Below are positions 35,470 to 44,328 of a DNA stretch of 64,000 nucleotides, piece by piece (position 1 is the stretch's first letter; each line of letters begins with the position of its first letter). This stretch comes from a bacterium (lineage in GTDB: Bacteria > Planctomycetota > Planctomycetia > Pirellulales > Pirellulaceae), in NCBI GenBank assembly GCA_030430075.1, contig JAUIGN010000030.1:1-64000 (forward strand). Reading direction: 5' to 3'. Below the pieces are notes generated by a model that worked only from the letters and a program-made list of their open reading frames with translations, was not told the origin of the DNA and made no database searches. Position numbers and translations under genes: made by a program.

Positions 35470-36555
35470 ATGACCGACCAACGTGCCAACCGTTCTCGCC
35501 GACAATTCCTGGCGGCCTCGACAGCAGGGCTCGCCGCCGCATCGCACGCGATCGCCCAGGGGGGTGCCACGGAGCCTGCCGCGGCCGCTCAGCCCACTCG
35601 GTCTGGTGGAAAACTGCCCGTCAAGTCGATTTCGTCGGCCAACGGCCTGCGCACGACGAGACGGGCCTACGAAATGATGCTCCGAGGAGCGGATACGTTG
35701 GATGCGAGCGTCGCCGGGGTGACGATCGTGGAAGATGACCCCAGGGACACTTCGGTCGGCTATGGTGGGTTGCCCAATGAACTCGGTGTCGTCCAGCTCG
35801 ACGCCGCAGTGATGCACGGTCCGACTCATCAGGCGGGGTGCGTGGCATCGCTGGAACGGATTCGCAACCCGGCCAAGGTCGCCCAACTGGTTCTCCAACA
35901 GACGGATCACGTGCTGCTGGTGGGGCCGGGCGCCCTCAAGTTCGCCAAAGCACACGGCTTCAAGGAAGAAGACCTCCTCACGGATCGAGCGCGCAAGATC
36001 TGGCTGCGCTGGAAACAGACGATGTCCGATCGGGATGACTGGCTGCCACCGGCCGAGGGGATCGAGGAGAGTGACCCGCAGGCAGCCGCCATCCTTCGTA
36101 ATCGCCCCACGGGCACGATTCACTGCGCCAGCATGAATGCCGAGGGTGACATTTCCTGTGTCACGACGACGAGCGGCCTGGCGTTCAAGATCGATGGGCG
36201 AGTGGGAGACTCTCCCATCATCGGCGCCGGGCTGTACGTGGACAACGAAATCGGCTCCTGCGGCAGTACGGGACGGGGCGAAGCCAACCTGCAGAACCAG
36301 TGCAGTTTTGCCGCTGTCGAACTGATGCGGAGCGGCATGACACCTGTCGAAGCGGGGCTCGAAGTGTTGCGCCGCGTTGCCAAGCACACCGTGCCCCGCC
36401 TCCGCAACGACCAGGGCGAGCCCGATTTCGGCTTGAAGTTCTACCTGCTGCGGAAGGACGGCATGCACGGGGGCGTGTCGATGCGCGGGCCCACCAAGTT
36501 TGCCGTCACCGATGAAAAGGGGACTCGACTGGAGACCTGCACCACCCTCTACTGA
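35470..36555 (+). CDS. N4-(beta-N-acetylglucosaminyl)-L-asparaginase family Ntn hydrolase, Tat-exported
   Basis: 361 aa from the ATG at 35470, placed directly before a twin-arginine signal (SRRQFLAASTAG, residues 9-20). The N-terminal half has DASVAGVTIVEDDPRDTSVGYGGLPN. The autocleavage site is PTGTIHC, with Thr 216 as the expected N-terminal nucleophile of the beta chain. The substrate-binding block is GRVGDSPIIGAGLYVDNEIG (243-262), followed by GSTGRGE. The residue before the Thr is Gly, as in isoaspartyl peptidase-type enzymes, rather than the Asp of human and Flavobacterium enzymes. It would cleave GlcNAc-Asn linkages of glycopeptides in the periplasm. Confidence 0.92.
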   Translation: MTDQRANRSRRQFLAASTAGLAAASHAIAQGGATEPAAAAQPTRSGGKLPVKSISSANGLRTTRRAYEMMLRGADTLDASVAGVTIVEDDPRDTSVGYGGLPNELGVVQLDAAVMHGPTHQAGCVASLERIRNPAKVAQLVLQQTDHVLLVGPGALKFAKAHGFKEEDLLTDRARKIWLRWKQTMSDRDDWLPPAEGIEESDPQAAAILRNRPTGTIHCASMNAEGDISCVTTTSGLAFKIDGRVGDSPIIGAGLYVDNEIGSCGSTGRGEANLQNQCSFAAVELMRSGMTPVEAGLEVLRRVAKHTVPRLRNDQGEPDFGLKFYLLRKDGMHGGVSMRGPTKFAVTDEKGTRLETCTTLY

Positions 36556-37105
36556 GAGCCACCGACCTAACCAATCGCGGCGGCGATCAGACGCGCTTGC
36601 TTGCCACGGGTGTCTGCCGTTTTCACTCGGCGCGAATTCCCGATCACCGCCCGGCGTGAGTTCCCATTCGTCGCTCGGCGCAGGTTCCCTTTCTCCCACT
36701 CGGCGCAGGTTCCCTTTCTCCCACTCGGCGCAGGTTCCCTTCCTCCCGCTCGGCGCAGGTTCCCTTCCTCCCGCTCGGCGCGGGTCTCCGACCCCGCCGA
36801 AACCGCCGACCGAAGGTCTCCCACTTCCCCCGACCGAACGTCTCCCACTTCCCCCAACCGAAGGCTTCCCATTTCCCCCGACCAAAGGTTCCCCAATTCC
36901 ATCGTGTTCGTCGTTCGCTGTACAACGGCGCAGGTACAACAGCGTCGTTCGTGCTCGGCCACGATCCTCGACGAACCATTCGGATAGAACGTCCACCAAC
37001 GCGACAGGCACGCGGGAACCGATTGATGGTGCGTTCCAGCCTGATGTCAGACCGCATTACGTCATGCACGGCATGACCTGTGGGCGGATGGAACGCGGCG
37101 CCGGC
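36556..37105. other. Convergent intergenic region dominated by repeats
   Basis: These 550 bp separate the plus-strand asparaginase gene from the minus-strand SDR gene. About half is the site-B repeat array (36626-36900). No gene or clear terminator hairpin was identified in the rest. Confidence 0.6.
36626..36900. repeat. Composite tandem array (site B of the dispersed family)
   Basis: Degenerate units at 36626-36673 are followed by four 25-bp units (36674-36773, core CTCGGCGCAGGTTCCC). Next comes a 53-bp segment identical, in inverted orientation, to 18032-18084 (here 36771-36823). Four 24-bp units follow (36807-36900, core CGACCGAAGGTCTCCC). So two different unit types flank one shared element. 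No spacers and no coding gene. Confidence 0.9.
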
Positions 37106-37915
37106 CTACGAGTGCATGACTTGCCCACCGTCCACGTTGAGCGTCTGACCGGTGATGTTGTGTGCTTGGGGCGAAGCCAGGAAGACGGCCAGGTGGGCGA
37201 TGTCTTCGACCGTTTGCCAGCGGCCAAGGGGCGTCACTTGCTTGATTTTGGCTGTTGCCCATTCGTCGTATGTCATCTGCCCGGTTGCCGGCTGCCGTGC
37301 CTGCCAGGCACGCCACACACTGTGATTGACTTCGGTCTTGACCATGCCGGGACAGATGGTGTTGACCCGCACGTTGTAGGCGGCCAGATCCTTGGCAGCG
37401 CACTGGGCAAAATTGATAACACCCGCTTTGGCAGCGCTGTAAGGAGGATCCGTTTGTGAACCGATTTGCCCGGCGATCGACGAAAGGAACAGGAGCGTTC
37501 CACGTTCTTGGCGGGTGAAGTGCGGTACCACGGCATGGGCGGCGTTGACGGCGCCCACGAGATTGATCTGCAACACGCGGTCCCAATCACTGGGTTCCAG
37601 ATTCCAGAAAGGGAAGCCGTACTTGCCGGACCCGGCACCGGCGGCGAAGACCAGATGATCGAGTCGCCCGTGTTTGTCGAGCGTGGATTGCACGAGCTGC
37701 CGAACGGCCGGCTCGTCGGTGGCGTCGACCACGGCGCCCGTCGCCTCGGCCGCACGGCCGGTGGTAAGCTCACGCGCGACGTCGACGACGGCCGGATCGA
37801 TGTCTGCCAGGACCACCCGCGCCTGCTCCGCGAGAAAAGCCTCCGCGATTGCTCGCCCAATCCCCTTTGCTGCGCCGACGACGAGCGTCACGTTGTCACT
37901 CAATTGCAGATCCAC
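37106..37915 (-). CDS. Short-chain dehydrogenase/reductase (SDR)
   Basis: 269 aa from a GTG at 37915 (GGAG about eight bases upstream). The in-frame ORF extends further, but upstream sequence lacks SDR character. The nucleotide-binding motif is GAAKGIGRAIAE (TGxxxGxG type), with Asp in VLADID favouring NAD(H). The catalytic set is Asn in LQINLVGAVN, Ser in LFLSSIAGQ and the YSAAK Tyr/Lys pair. The C-terminus has the classical LASPQAHNITGQTLNVDGG. It is probably a cytoplasmic sugar or polyol dehydrogenase at the end of a minus-strand catabolic cluster. The substrate is unknown. Confidence 0.94.
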   Translation of the reverse strand: MDLQLSDNVTLVVGAAKGIGRAIAEAFLAEQARVVLADIDPAVVDVARELTTGRAAEATGAVVDATDEPAVRQLVQSTLDKHGRLDHLVFAAGAGSGKYGFPFWNLEPSDWDRVLQINLVGAVNAAHAVVPHFTRQERGTLLFLSSIAGQIGSQTDPPYSAAKAGVINFAQCAAKDLAAYNVRVNTICPGMVKTEVNHSVWRAWQARQPATGQMTYDEWATAKIKQVTPLGRWQTVEDIAHLAVFLASPQAHNITGQTLNVDGGQVMHS

Positions 37916-38024
37916 ATGGTTGCTCCGCGAGCCAGGTTGTGGGCGAAACGCGGCGGCTCGGCTCTTCCGCCGCCCAGCGCCGGAAGCGACCGACAATTTG
38001 CCGTGGTGACTGGTAACCTGTTCT

Positions 38025-38408
38025 TCAGGCGGCGGCCACACCGACGGCTGTGCAGAGCTCCAGGCAATGGCCATCAGGATCAAAGACATAAATCTGGAAG
38101 GCCCCGTCGGGCCGTGTGCGGCGGGGCAGGTAGTCGACGCCGCGACGAGTGAAATAGGCTTCCCATTCGTCCATGTCGTCAATCATCAGGGCCCAGTGAT
38201 CGCCTCGGCTGCGGGCCCCGGAGACGGGCTCCCGGCGGTCCCCGATCAGGTGCAGTTCCTGGTCGGCGCCAAGCCGAAACCACGCGCCCGGAAAGTCAAA
38301 ATTGGGGCGCGGCATCGGTTCCAACTGCATAATGTCGCCGTAGAACCGGCAACTGGCATCCACATCCGCCACATGCAGGGCAACGTGATTTAATTGAGTC
38401 GTTTTCAT
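38025..38408 (-). CDS. VOC (glyoxalase/dioxygenase) superfamily protein
   Basis: 127 aa, one vicinal-oxygen-chelate unit made of two beta-alpha-beta-beta-beta modules. Likely metal ligands are His 8 (NHVALHV), the His of ELHLIG, the His of GDHWALMI and the Glu of HCLEL. The start ATG at 38408 begins the family-typical MKTTQLNHVALHV. No Shine-Dalgarno site is visible. Instead a GC palindrome lies 12-32 bases upstream (38420-38440). It may be a lyase, isomerase or epimerase of sugar-derived intermediates. The reaction is not predictable. Confidence 0.9.
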   Translation of the reverse strand: MKTTQLNHVALHVADVDASCRFYGDIMQLEPMPRPNFDFPGAWFRLGADQELHLIGDRREPVSGARSRGDHWALMIDDMDEWEAYFTRRGVDYLPRRTRPDGAFQIYVFDPDGHCLELCTAVGVAAA

Positions 38409-38419
38409 GAAGCGAGTGC

Positions 38420-38440
38420 CGCGCGCCGGGCCGGCGCGCG
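38420..38440 (-). promoter_or_regulatory. GC palindrome in the leader of the VOC gene
   Basis: Arms CGCGCGCCGG (38420-38429) and CCGGCGCGCG (38431-38440) around a single G. On the minus-strand transcript it ends 11 bases before the ATG at 38408. It could hide or replace the ribosome site, serve as an operator, or end the cupin transcript. No T run follows on the minus strand. Confidence 0.45.
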
Positions 38441-38484
38441 AGTCTTCCTTTCTGGATCCAACGTTTCTGGAATCAACGGGCCGG

Positions 38485-39234
38485 TTACCCGTAGAGCTTG
38501 TATGCTTCGGCCGCGCGCAGCTTGCGGGCCCGTATTCGACCTCCGCTGAGTTGCTCACCGTGGGGGTCGAGGTAGACACGTCCCGAGCTCTTTCCGGCGA
38601 CGACATTCAGCACGTGGATGTTGAAAATGAAGCCGGTCTCACTGGTCGACTTGAACCAATGAATGTTGTCTTTGTGGTCGGAGACGGTCGAGTACTCGCC
38701 TGCCACGAAGTTGCGGTCAATCGTCGGTTCAATGATGTAGTGTTTGGCTTGATCCTCCAGGCGATCATAGTGCCGGCCGGCAAACTTGCCCTTCAACACC
38801 AGGAACGCGGTCGCCATATTGTTGTGCCCATGCGGGACCACGCTGCGGCCCTGGCGAAGGGCGAATGTCTGGTGCCCGAACACGAGGTCGGTCGGCAGGC
38901 CGTCAACCTGGGGGAATTTCGGCCGCAAGCTCAGTTCGCCGCGGTCGCGCAGCTTCAGATTGGCGGTCAGCTTGTCAAAGTCGATAAACCGCAGCAGGTC
39001 GGCCAGGTCAACCGCGGCAAAGAGCTCTTCGACCTTGCCTTGCCACTGAACCTGGGTCAACTTCTGTCCCTTCATGTCGCGACCGAGTTGGTCGAGCGAC
39101 GTGAGCCACCGGGCGGTGAGCGGTCGAACTTCCGCACCAAACGCGTCGCTCAGAAAAAGCGACTCGAGCATGGAAAAAGTCAACAACGAACCGAGCGTGC
39201 CCTCGTTGAATACGCGACGTGATAGATGATCCAT
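38485..39234 (-). CDS. Cupin-fold protein with exported N-terminus
   Basis: 249 aa from the ATG at 39234 (AGGAGG six bases upstream). The N-terminus (LSRRVFNEGTLGSLLTFSML) is Tat-like. Residues about 130-230 look like a cupin barrel: VVPHGHNNMATAFLVLKGKF and RHYDR supply the His/Glu/His-type ligands, and a second strand set follows in DHKDNIHWF and FIFNIHVLNV. The family is not one I recognise. Its place between a sugar-isomerase-like TIM-barrel gene and a VOC gene suggests a metal-dependent step or binding protein in the same pathway. Confidence 0.8.
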   Translation of the reverse strand: MDHLSRRVFNEGTLGSLLTFSMLESLFLSDAFGAEVRPLTARWLTSLDQLGRDMKGQKLTQVQWQGKVEELFAAVDLADLLRFIDFDKLTANLKLRDRGELSLRPKFPQVDGLPTDLVFGHQTFALRQGRSVVPHGHNNMATAFLVLKGKFAGRHYDRLEDQAKHYIIEPTIDRNFVAGEYSTVSDHKDNIHWFKSTSETGFIFNIHVLNVVAGKSSGRVYLDPHGEQLSGGRIRARKLRAAEAYKLYG

Positions 39235-39392
39235 CGTCCGTCCTCCTGGATGACAACATGCAAACTGCGATCCACGGTTGTACCATGCCGAGCGTGAACA
39301 TACACGTCGTTCCACAGGCGGCTCCGTCGGACGCCCCTCCCGGCGGCTGCCGGCAGGCGATGGCCGCCAGGGCGCGCATGTTGTCGATCGAA

Positions 39393-39527
39393 GGTCCGAG
39401 GTCCTGCCTCGCTCGATGGCTTGTATCAGGTTTCGCTTTGCAAACGAGTCAAGTTTGAGCGACCAACGGGAGCGGACGAACATGCCGCGAGCGTCAGCTC
39501 GCTATTGGTCCGAGGCCCTGCCTCGCT
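39393..39527. repeat. Pair of 21-bp direct repeats with hairpins downstream of TIM-barrel gene
   Basis: GGTCCGAGGTCCTGCCTCGCT (39393-39413) recurs at 39507-39527 with one mismatch. Each copy folds as a short hairpin (CGAGG/CCTCG and CGAGGC/GCCTCG). A third hairpin, GCGAGC-GTCA-GCTCGC (39487-39502), lies between them. The right copy starts exactly at the TAG stop (39528-39526), so the set may act as a terminator or mRNA 3'-end stabiliser. It resembles REP-type palindromes. Confidence 0.75.
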
Positions 39528-40395
39528 AGAGGTCGAGCACGTTGTCCATCCGCGTGGCGATATCCTGCAACCGTTTCCGATCGCCTCCTTTGACTTCCGC
39601 GGTCGCCCAGCCTTGGTAGTCGATCGCGGCCAGTTCGGCCCGAACTCGCTCCCAGTCGACGCTCCCCTCGCCCAGGAGAACATTGAAGCCGGCCCGAAGT
39701 CCCTGATTCGCCTGCAACTCGCGGCTGTACTCCTTGATGTCGAGCTTGCCGATTCGTTTGCCGAGGACCTCCACCCAGTGTTCCGCATAGCCCCAGCGAA
39801 TGTTGTTGCCGACGTCGAAGTAGACACCCACCATGGGGCTGTCCAGTTCGTCGACGAATCTGGCCATGCTGAGCGGCTCGTTCAAGAACGACGCCCAGAC
39901 ATTCTCGATCAGCAGGCGGATGCCCTGCTTTTCCGCATGCGGCACGGCCTTGCGGATCAATTCCTGGCGCTCGGCGTAGTTCTTCAAGTACGACCCCTTG
40001 GCGTTCACCGGAACCACCAAGAGTACTGACGTGGCATCGAGGGCTTTGGCCGCGTCGATGGCGGTCTTGATGTCGGGGTTGGAACTGTTGACCACGCCGT
40101 GGACCTTGACGCCGGTCGCCTGGCTGGCTTTCAGCAACGCATCCCGATGTTTGACGGCATCCGCGGTGCGAGGTTCCACACCGTCGAAGCCGACGTCCTT
40201 GACCAGCTTCAATTTGTCGCTGACCGAGAGGCGTTCGGTAATCATGTGGTACTTAACCGCCTTCTTGATCTTGCCGGTAAACGTGCCGGCGGTCGCCGCC
40301 GCGGCCGGTGTCAGCAGCGCGGCGGCTCCGGTTGCCGTGGCGGCCTGAAGGAAGTTGCGGCGGTCAATGCAGTACGGATCGAGTGTGCTTGGCAT
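39526..40395 (-). CDS. Xylose-isomerase-like TIM-barrel protein (sugar phosphate isomerase/epimerase family), Tat-exported
   Basis: 289 aa. The ATG at 40395 (AGGA nine bases upstream) is preferred over the ATG at 40413. The twin-arginine signal DRRNFLQAATATGAAALL is at about residues 11-28. The TIM barrel has the AP-endonuclease-2-type metal residues in LLIENVWAS (Glu), VGVYFDVGNN (Asp) and KLDIKEYSRE (Asp and Glu). The family contains sugar 3-epimerases and inosose dehydratase-like enzymes, and several exported planctomycete paralogs are known. It would act in the periplasm. It belongs to the minus-strand sugar cluster and its exact substrate is unknown. Confidence 0.92.
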   Translation of the reverse strand: MPSTLDPYCIDRRNFLQAATATGAAALLTPAAAATAGTFTGKIKKAVKYHMITERLSVSDKLKLVKDVGFDGVEPRTADAVKHRDALLKASQATGVKVHGVVNSSNPDIKTAIDAAKALDATSVLLVVPVNAKGSYLKNYAERQELIRKAVPHAEKQGIRLLIENVWASFLNEPLSMARFVDELDSPMVGVYFDVGNNIRWGYAEHWVEVLGKRIGKLDIKEYSRELQANQGLRAGFNVLLGEGSVDWERVRAELAAIDYQGWATAEVKGGDRKRLQDIATRMDNVLDL

Positions 40396-40541
40396 GAGAT
40401 GAGGTCCTGTCATTTGTGAGCCCTGGTCTGGAGCAGGAGCGGCGGTCAGTCACATCCGCCACCTTTTGCCTCCCCGCGTTCCGCCTGGCGGCCCTGCATC
40501 CGGAGAGTAAAAGGCGAGCACCATTGAGCGAGCGGTACCTG

Positions 40542-42134
40542 TCATTCATTCGGCGTCTCGCCGAAGCGGTAAGCGAAGACGTCCGCATCGTGCAGCGTGA
40601 AGCGAACACGAACCGCCTCGCCGGCCAGGCTGCTGAGATCCGATTGGCCTTGCCAGGAGACGACGCGGCTCGTCGTATCACCGAACAGGGGATCGCAGTC
40701 GTCCGCCGTGTAGCCGGCGATCTGCGAACCGTCTGCCTTGAGGATCTCGACGCGCACCGTACCCGCTGCTGACGTCGCAAAGTTCAACTCCAAGTGATCG
40801 CCGGAGAAGCTGAGCGGCTTGGTCAGCAGCGAGCCACCTTTGGCATCGCCGCTGGCGGAAACGAATCCGTCCAGGCGGAGGGTGTAGCGGCGCAAGTGGC
40901 TGCCTTTGCCGGTCCAATAACTTTCTGTTGCATACAGCGACAATTCGTTGGGCGCCCCGGGCGTCCCAGACTGGGTCTCCACCAGGTGCCAGCCGATATA
41001 TTGGTGACCGTAATGCCAGGTGCCCGGCCGTTCCGGACCGGGGCGGAGGAAGGCTTCGTTCCAGCGTTTGAACCTGACTCCATCACGGCTCGCCATCAGC
41101 AGGCCGTCGGTCACGGCGGTCCCGTATCGCTGCGTCGAGGAGGCGCGCAGCTTACGGTGCTCGGCTTCGGGAAGCTGCTTCATTGAGGCCGACCAGCCGC
41201 GGTCGATGTATCGTGCCGGGAAGCCGATCAACACGTGCGGAGCGCGGGAGTACGGCTTGATCTGGTTCGTATAGAGTTGCTCGGGAGGCGAGTCGGCGTA
41301 GGTCAAATCTTGAGGCTTGCTCCAGGTGAGCAGGTCGTCGGACGTTGCCGTGCGGATCGCTCGAATCCCGGCGGGCTTCCAGACCTTGTCGTTGACGACA
41401 CCTGCCGTGAAGATCCGCCAGTAGGCGCGGTACTTGCCAAGTTGAGGGTCCCAGAAGGCCAGGTTCTGCGAATCGAAAGCTCCCAGGCCGCTGAGGATCG
41501 GCTTGTCCGTCATCGGAGACCAGTGGATTCCATCAGGGGATTTGAACGGCAAAAGCCCGTTCGGTTTTGACGACCGGAAGATGGCCTTGTAGCGCGCATC
41601 GGCCGGGGCGTTCGGGTTGTCGTCCTTGAAGACGGCCGGATGACCGGGGTCGGCATGTACCGATGCAAACATGGCCGGCGCGGCAACGATATTGTTTTTC
41701 TTTGAGCCTTCGAATTCATAAAGGTCCAGCTCGGGTTTCTCCCAGTGAATTCCGTCCTTGCTCTCCGCATAGCAACAGAACAGCGGGTGCCGGCCCGTAT
41801 TCAGCTTGCCCTGCTGTGCGTCGAGGTGCCAGGCCTTGTAATACATCCGGTAGATGTCGCCGTCCTGAAAGACGCTGTGGTATCCGCTGCCGGTACCTTC
41901 CCACGGCGCGTCGTGGACAAGCACGACCTCTCGCGGCACGGGATGATGCATTTGCAACCGCACGCCTCCATCAAGGCGATCAATCAGCCCGTCTTCGACA
42001 AACAGTTCGCGGCGGGTGCCGATGTCCGGCGGATCATCCGCACCGACCGCGCTCGGTTGATGGACCGGTATCGCCAGGCCGACGAGCATTGTCAGGAAGG
42101 GGGACCAGCGAAAACGAGGCAGGAGATGGTTCAT
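40542..42134 (-). CDS. Exported five-bladed-propeller glycosidase-like protein (GH32/GH43-type fold)
   Basis: 530 aa with a signal peptide at residues 1-32. The core carries repeated blade motifs typical of the GH32/43/68 fold, such as SVFQDGDIYRMYYKAWH, CYAESKDGIHWEKPEL, FKSPDGIHWSPM and AFWDPQLGKYRAYWRIF. The C-terminal about 100 residues form a beta-sandwich-like region (GGSLLTKPLSFSGDHLELNF). I cannot point to a clear catalytic acid/base pair, so activity is uncertain. Many planctomycete homologs are annotated only as hypothetical. It lies between a sulfatase and the TIM-barrel gene on the same strand, consistent with polysaccharide breakdown. Confidence 0.85.
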   Translation of the reverse strand: MNHLLPRFRWSPFLTMLVGLAIPVHQPSAVGADDPPDIGTRRELFVEDGLIDRLDGGVRLQMHHPVPREVVLVHDAPWEGTGSGYHSVFQDGDIYRMYYKAWHLDAQQGKLNTGRHPLFCCYAESKDGIHWEKPELDLYEFEGSKKNNIVAAPAMFASVHADPGHPAVFKDDNPNAPADARYKAIFRSSKPNGLLPFKSPDGIHWSPMTDKPILSGLGAFDSQNLAFWDPQLGKYRAYWRIFTAGVVNDKVWKPAGIRAIRTATSDDLLTWSKPQDLTYADSPPEQLYTNQIKPYSRAPHVLIGFPARYIDRGWSASMKQLPEAEHRKLRASSTQRYGTAVTDGLLMASRDGVRFKRWNEAFLRPGPERPGTWHYGHQYIGWHLVETQSGTPGAPNELSLYATESYWTGKGSHLRRYTLRLDGFVSASGDAKGGSLLTKPLSFSGDHLELNFATSAAGTVRVEILKADGSQIAGYTADDCDPLFGDTTSRVVSWQGQSDLSSLAGEAVRVRFTLHDADVFAYRFGETPNE

Positions 42135-42420
42135 CAGGAGTACTCGCTGAAAGGAAGTGGTGTTTAGGCGGGCCTGCCGGAAGTGCGGCAGTCAACTTCC
42201 GGTCCTCCCGCTGGTCAAACGGTGCATAACGCCATTGGCTGGCAGCTTGAGGGAGTTCGTCCTCAACAACGTCCCGCACGCGCCGACGGTCATGATACGC
42301 AAGTCGTTCTCGACAGGTTCACCAGCACGCCGCTTTCGCAGGCCGTCACGCGACCTGCTCATAACCGACCGCAGGCGCTGGGGCGTTCGGCCAGCTCGTC
42401 GCACGATCGTTTCCGCCCGA

Positions 42421-43932
42421 CTAGTTGCTGACTCGTCGGCGGTTTTCGAACTTGATCTGGGTAATGCCGGGCGGCGGTCGATTCGCATGGGCGATACGTG
42501 CTCGCAGTTGTCTCGAGAGCCCGTCGATTAGCTCGACCCGGTCCGGGTGCTGCGCGAGGTGGGCGGGATGTGCCAGATTCGTCATCTCCTCAGGATCATC
42601 CTGGTGGTCATACAATTCAGCACCCTCCGCGCCGTCCTTTCCCCATTCGGTGTACCGATACCGGGCCGTGCGAATACTGTAGCCGTTGGCATACTGGGTG
42701 AAGGCGGACGTGCGGGGTTGGGCGGTCGCATCCCGCAGGAGAGGAACGAGGCTGACGCCCGAGAGGTTCTTTGGCTTGGCGAGCTTGCAGAGATCGGCCA
42801 GGGTTGGATAGAAATCAACCATCTCGGCCGGGGTGCCTGTCGTCCAGCCGGCGGCCTGCGACCCCGGCACGGAAATAATGAGCGGGACGCGGGCGGCGTT
42901 TTCGAATAGCGTCGTCTTCTGATAGTGACCGTGCTCGCCCATATGGTAGCCGTGGTCTGACGTGAATACGACGATCGTATTCTTGTCCAACCCGTTCGCC
43001 CGCAGACTGTCAAGGATCCGGCCGACCTGGGCGTCGGCGAATGTGATTGACGCGTAATACGCTTGGATCGCCTGTCGTGCCAGGTGGTCGGCCAGGTTGA
43101 TCTGCTCCTTCTTGCGGTTGATCGATTTCCGCGCCGGAACCGGCAGCGTCTCGAGGTATCCCGAGGGCACCTGCGGGACGACGATCTCCTCACGCGGATA
43201 CAGGTCAAAATACTTGCGGGGCGCGACATAGGGCGTATGTGGCCGGAACAAGCCGACGGCCAGGAAGAAACGGGTTTTGTCCCGTCCATATTTTTCCAAC
43301 AGCCGCGTCGCCTCGGTTGCGGAAATGCCATCGGTCTGTTCTTCGTCGGTCCCATCCGCTGCGAGCCAGCTCAATGTTCCCCCGTAGCGGCCGGGCGTCA
43401 ACGTAAAGACCGAGTCTTCGTCGATGCGATCTCGCCCATACGGATTGATGGTGGCATCCCATGAATAGGGATCGTCGTGGCCGCTCGTGCCGATGTGCAG
43501 CGGCACGTTGTAGTGATAGAGCTTGCCGATTCTGGTTGCAAAGTATCCATTGCGGCGGAACAACTGCGACATCGTTTGTACATTGGGAAGATGTTCGCGA
43601 ATATAGATCGCGTTGCGATGTACGAGGGTCTGGTCGGGATACATCCCGGTCATGAACGACGCGCGACTCGGCCCGCACAGCGGATACTGGCAGTACGCGT
43701 GTTCGAACCGTAGACCCCGGGCGGCGAGTGCGTCGATGTTCGGTGACTGGACCTGCGGATGGCCGTAGCAGCCAAGGTCACAGTTGAGGTCGTCGCAGAT
43801 CAGGAAGAGGACATTCGGCGGTCCGGTCTGATCGCCCTCGTCCGGAGCGGCGTTGGATCGCCGTGCGAAGCACGCTGCCAGCAGCAATGCCAACGCAACG
43901 AAGAGGATCTGGCAGCGAATTCGGTGAATCAT
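42421..43932 (-). CDS. Sulfatase, iduronate-2-sulfatase-like, probable lipoprotein
   Basis: 503 aa. A hydrophobic N-terminus ends in a lipobox-like LLAAC (Cys 21), so it may be lipid-anchored. Metal ligands are in FLICDDLNCDLGCYGHP. The formylglycine site is CGPSR (Cys 86) in CQYPLCGPSRASFMTG, the variant seen in iduronate-2-sulfatase-like (S1_7-type) enzymes. TSDHGYHMGEHG carries later ligands. It is the upstream-most gene of a minus-strand cluster with a propeller glycosidase, a TIM barrel, a cupin, a VOC protein and an SDR, and so it probably desulfates the same polysaccharide they process. It is divergent from another sulfatase. Confidence 0.94.
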   Translation of the reverse strand: MIHRIRCQILFVALALLLAACFARRSNAAPDEGDQTGPPNVLFLICDDLNCDLGCYGHPQVQSPNIDALAARGLRFEHAYCQYPLCGPSRASFMTGMYPDQTLVHRNAIYIREHLPNVQTMSQLFRRNGYFATRIGKLYHYNVPLHIGTSGHDDPYSWDATINPYGRDRIDEDSVFTLTPGRYGGTLSWLAADGTDEEQTDGISATEATRLLEKYGRDKTRFFLAVGLFRPHTPYVAPRKYFDLYPREEIVVPQVPSGYLETLPVPARKSINRKKEQINLADHLARQAIQAYYASITFADAQVGRILDSLRANGLDKNTIVVFTSDHGYHMGEHGHYQKTTLFENAARVPLIISVPGSQAAGWTTGTPAEMVDFYPTLADLCKLAKPKNLSGVSLVPLLRDATAQPRTSAFTQYANGYSIRTARYRYTEWGKDGAEGAELYDHQDDPEEMTNLAHPAHLAQHPDRVELIDGLSRQLRARIAHANRPPPGITQIKFENRRRVSN

Positions 43933-44328
43933 GGATGCGACGGCTCCTGCAAGGCTGATCTCGTTCGGACCTTACCGTATCTTGCCCTGTCGTAAGGTGC
44001 AAGTCGCTGCGCTGCACCGGGTGACCGTTTGACATGCAGTTTTTCGCGAGGCTACGATCTAATCGCGAATCGCATCGGCTGCGTTGTTCGACGGCGAGCG
44101 GCGTTCCGTTCGCGGATTGGGCGTCGCTTGCCGCCGCCCCACTGCCAGCGGCGTTGCGAGCCAGCATCGGCGGCGTGCGTGCGGCTGCCTTTCGATTGCG
44201 GTCAACTTCGCGGCCTGTTGGGGTCGAACAACGGAGCCCGCCCGATGGTCGGCAGGCTTGGACGTCCGGCAACCGGCCACGCCGAGGCGCGGCAACAAAC
44301 AACGAGTCAAGATAAGGAACGGGGAACG
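43933..44328. other. Divergent intergenic region between two sulfatase genes
   Basis: These 396 bp should hold promoters for both the minus-strand iduronate-type sulfatase and the plus-strand sulfatase. A good plus-strand promoter is at 44029-44058. No gene was seen. The 270 bp after the promoter would be an unusually long leader. Confidence 0.5.
44029..44058 (+). promoter_or_regulatory. Candidate sigma70 promoter for the plus-strand sulfatase
   Basis: TTGACA (perfect -35, 44029-44034), 18-bp spacer, TACGAT (44053-44058). The start codon is 270 bp downstream at 44329. Confidence 0.5.

Noticed and set aside
36674-36900. Transposon or insertion sequence ends
   Set aside because: No transposase, no target-site duplication and no terminal inverted repeats of one element were found.
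35278-37011. A 577-aa minus-strand open frame
   Set aside because: It covers the asparaginase gene antisense and part of repeat site B. No domain was seen.
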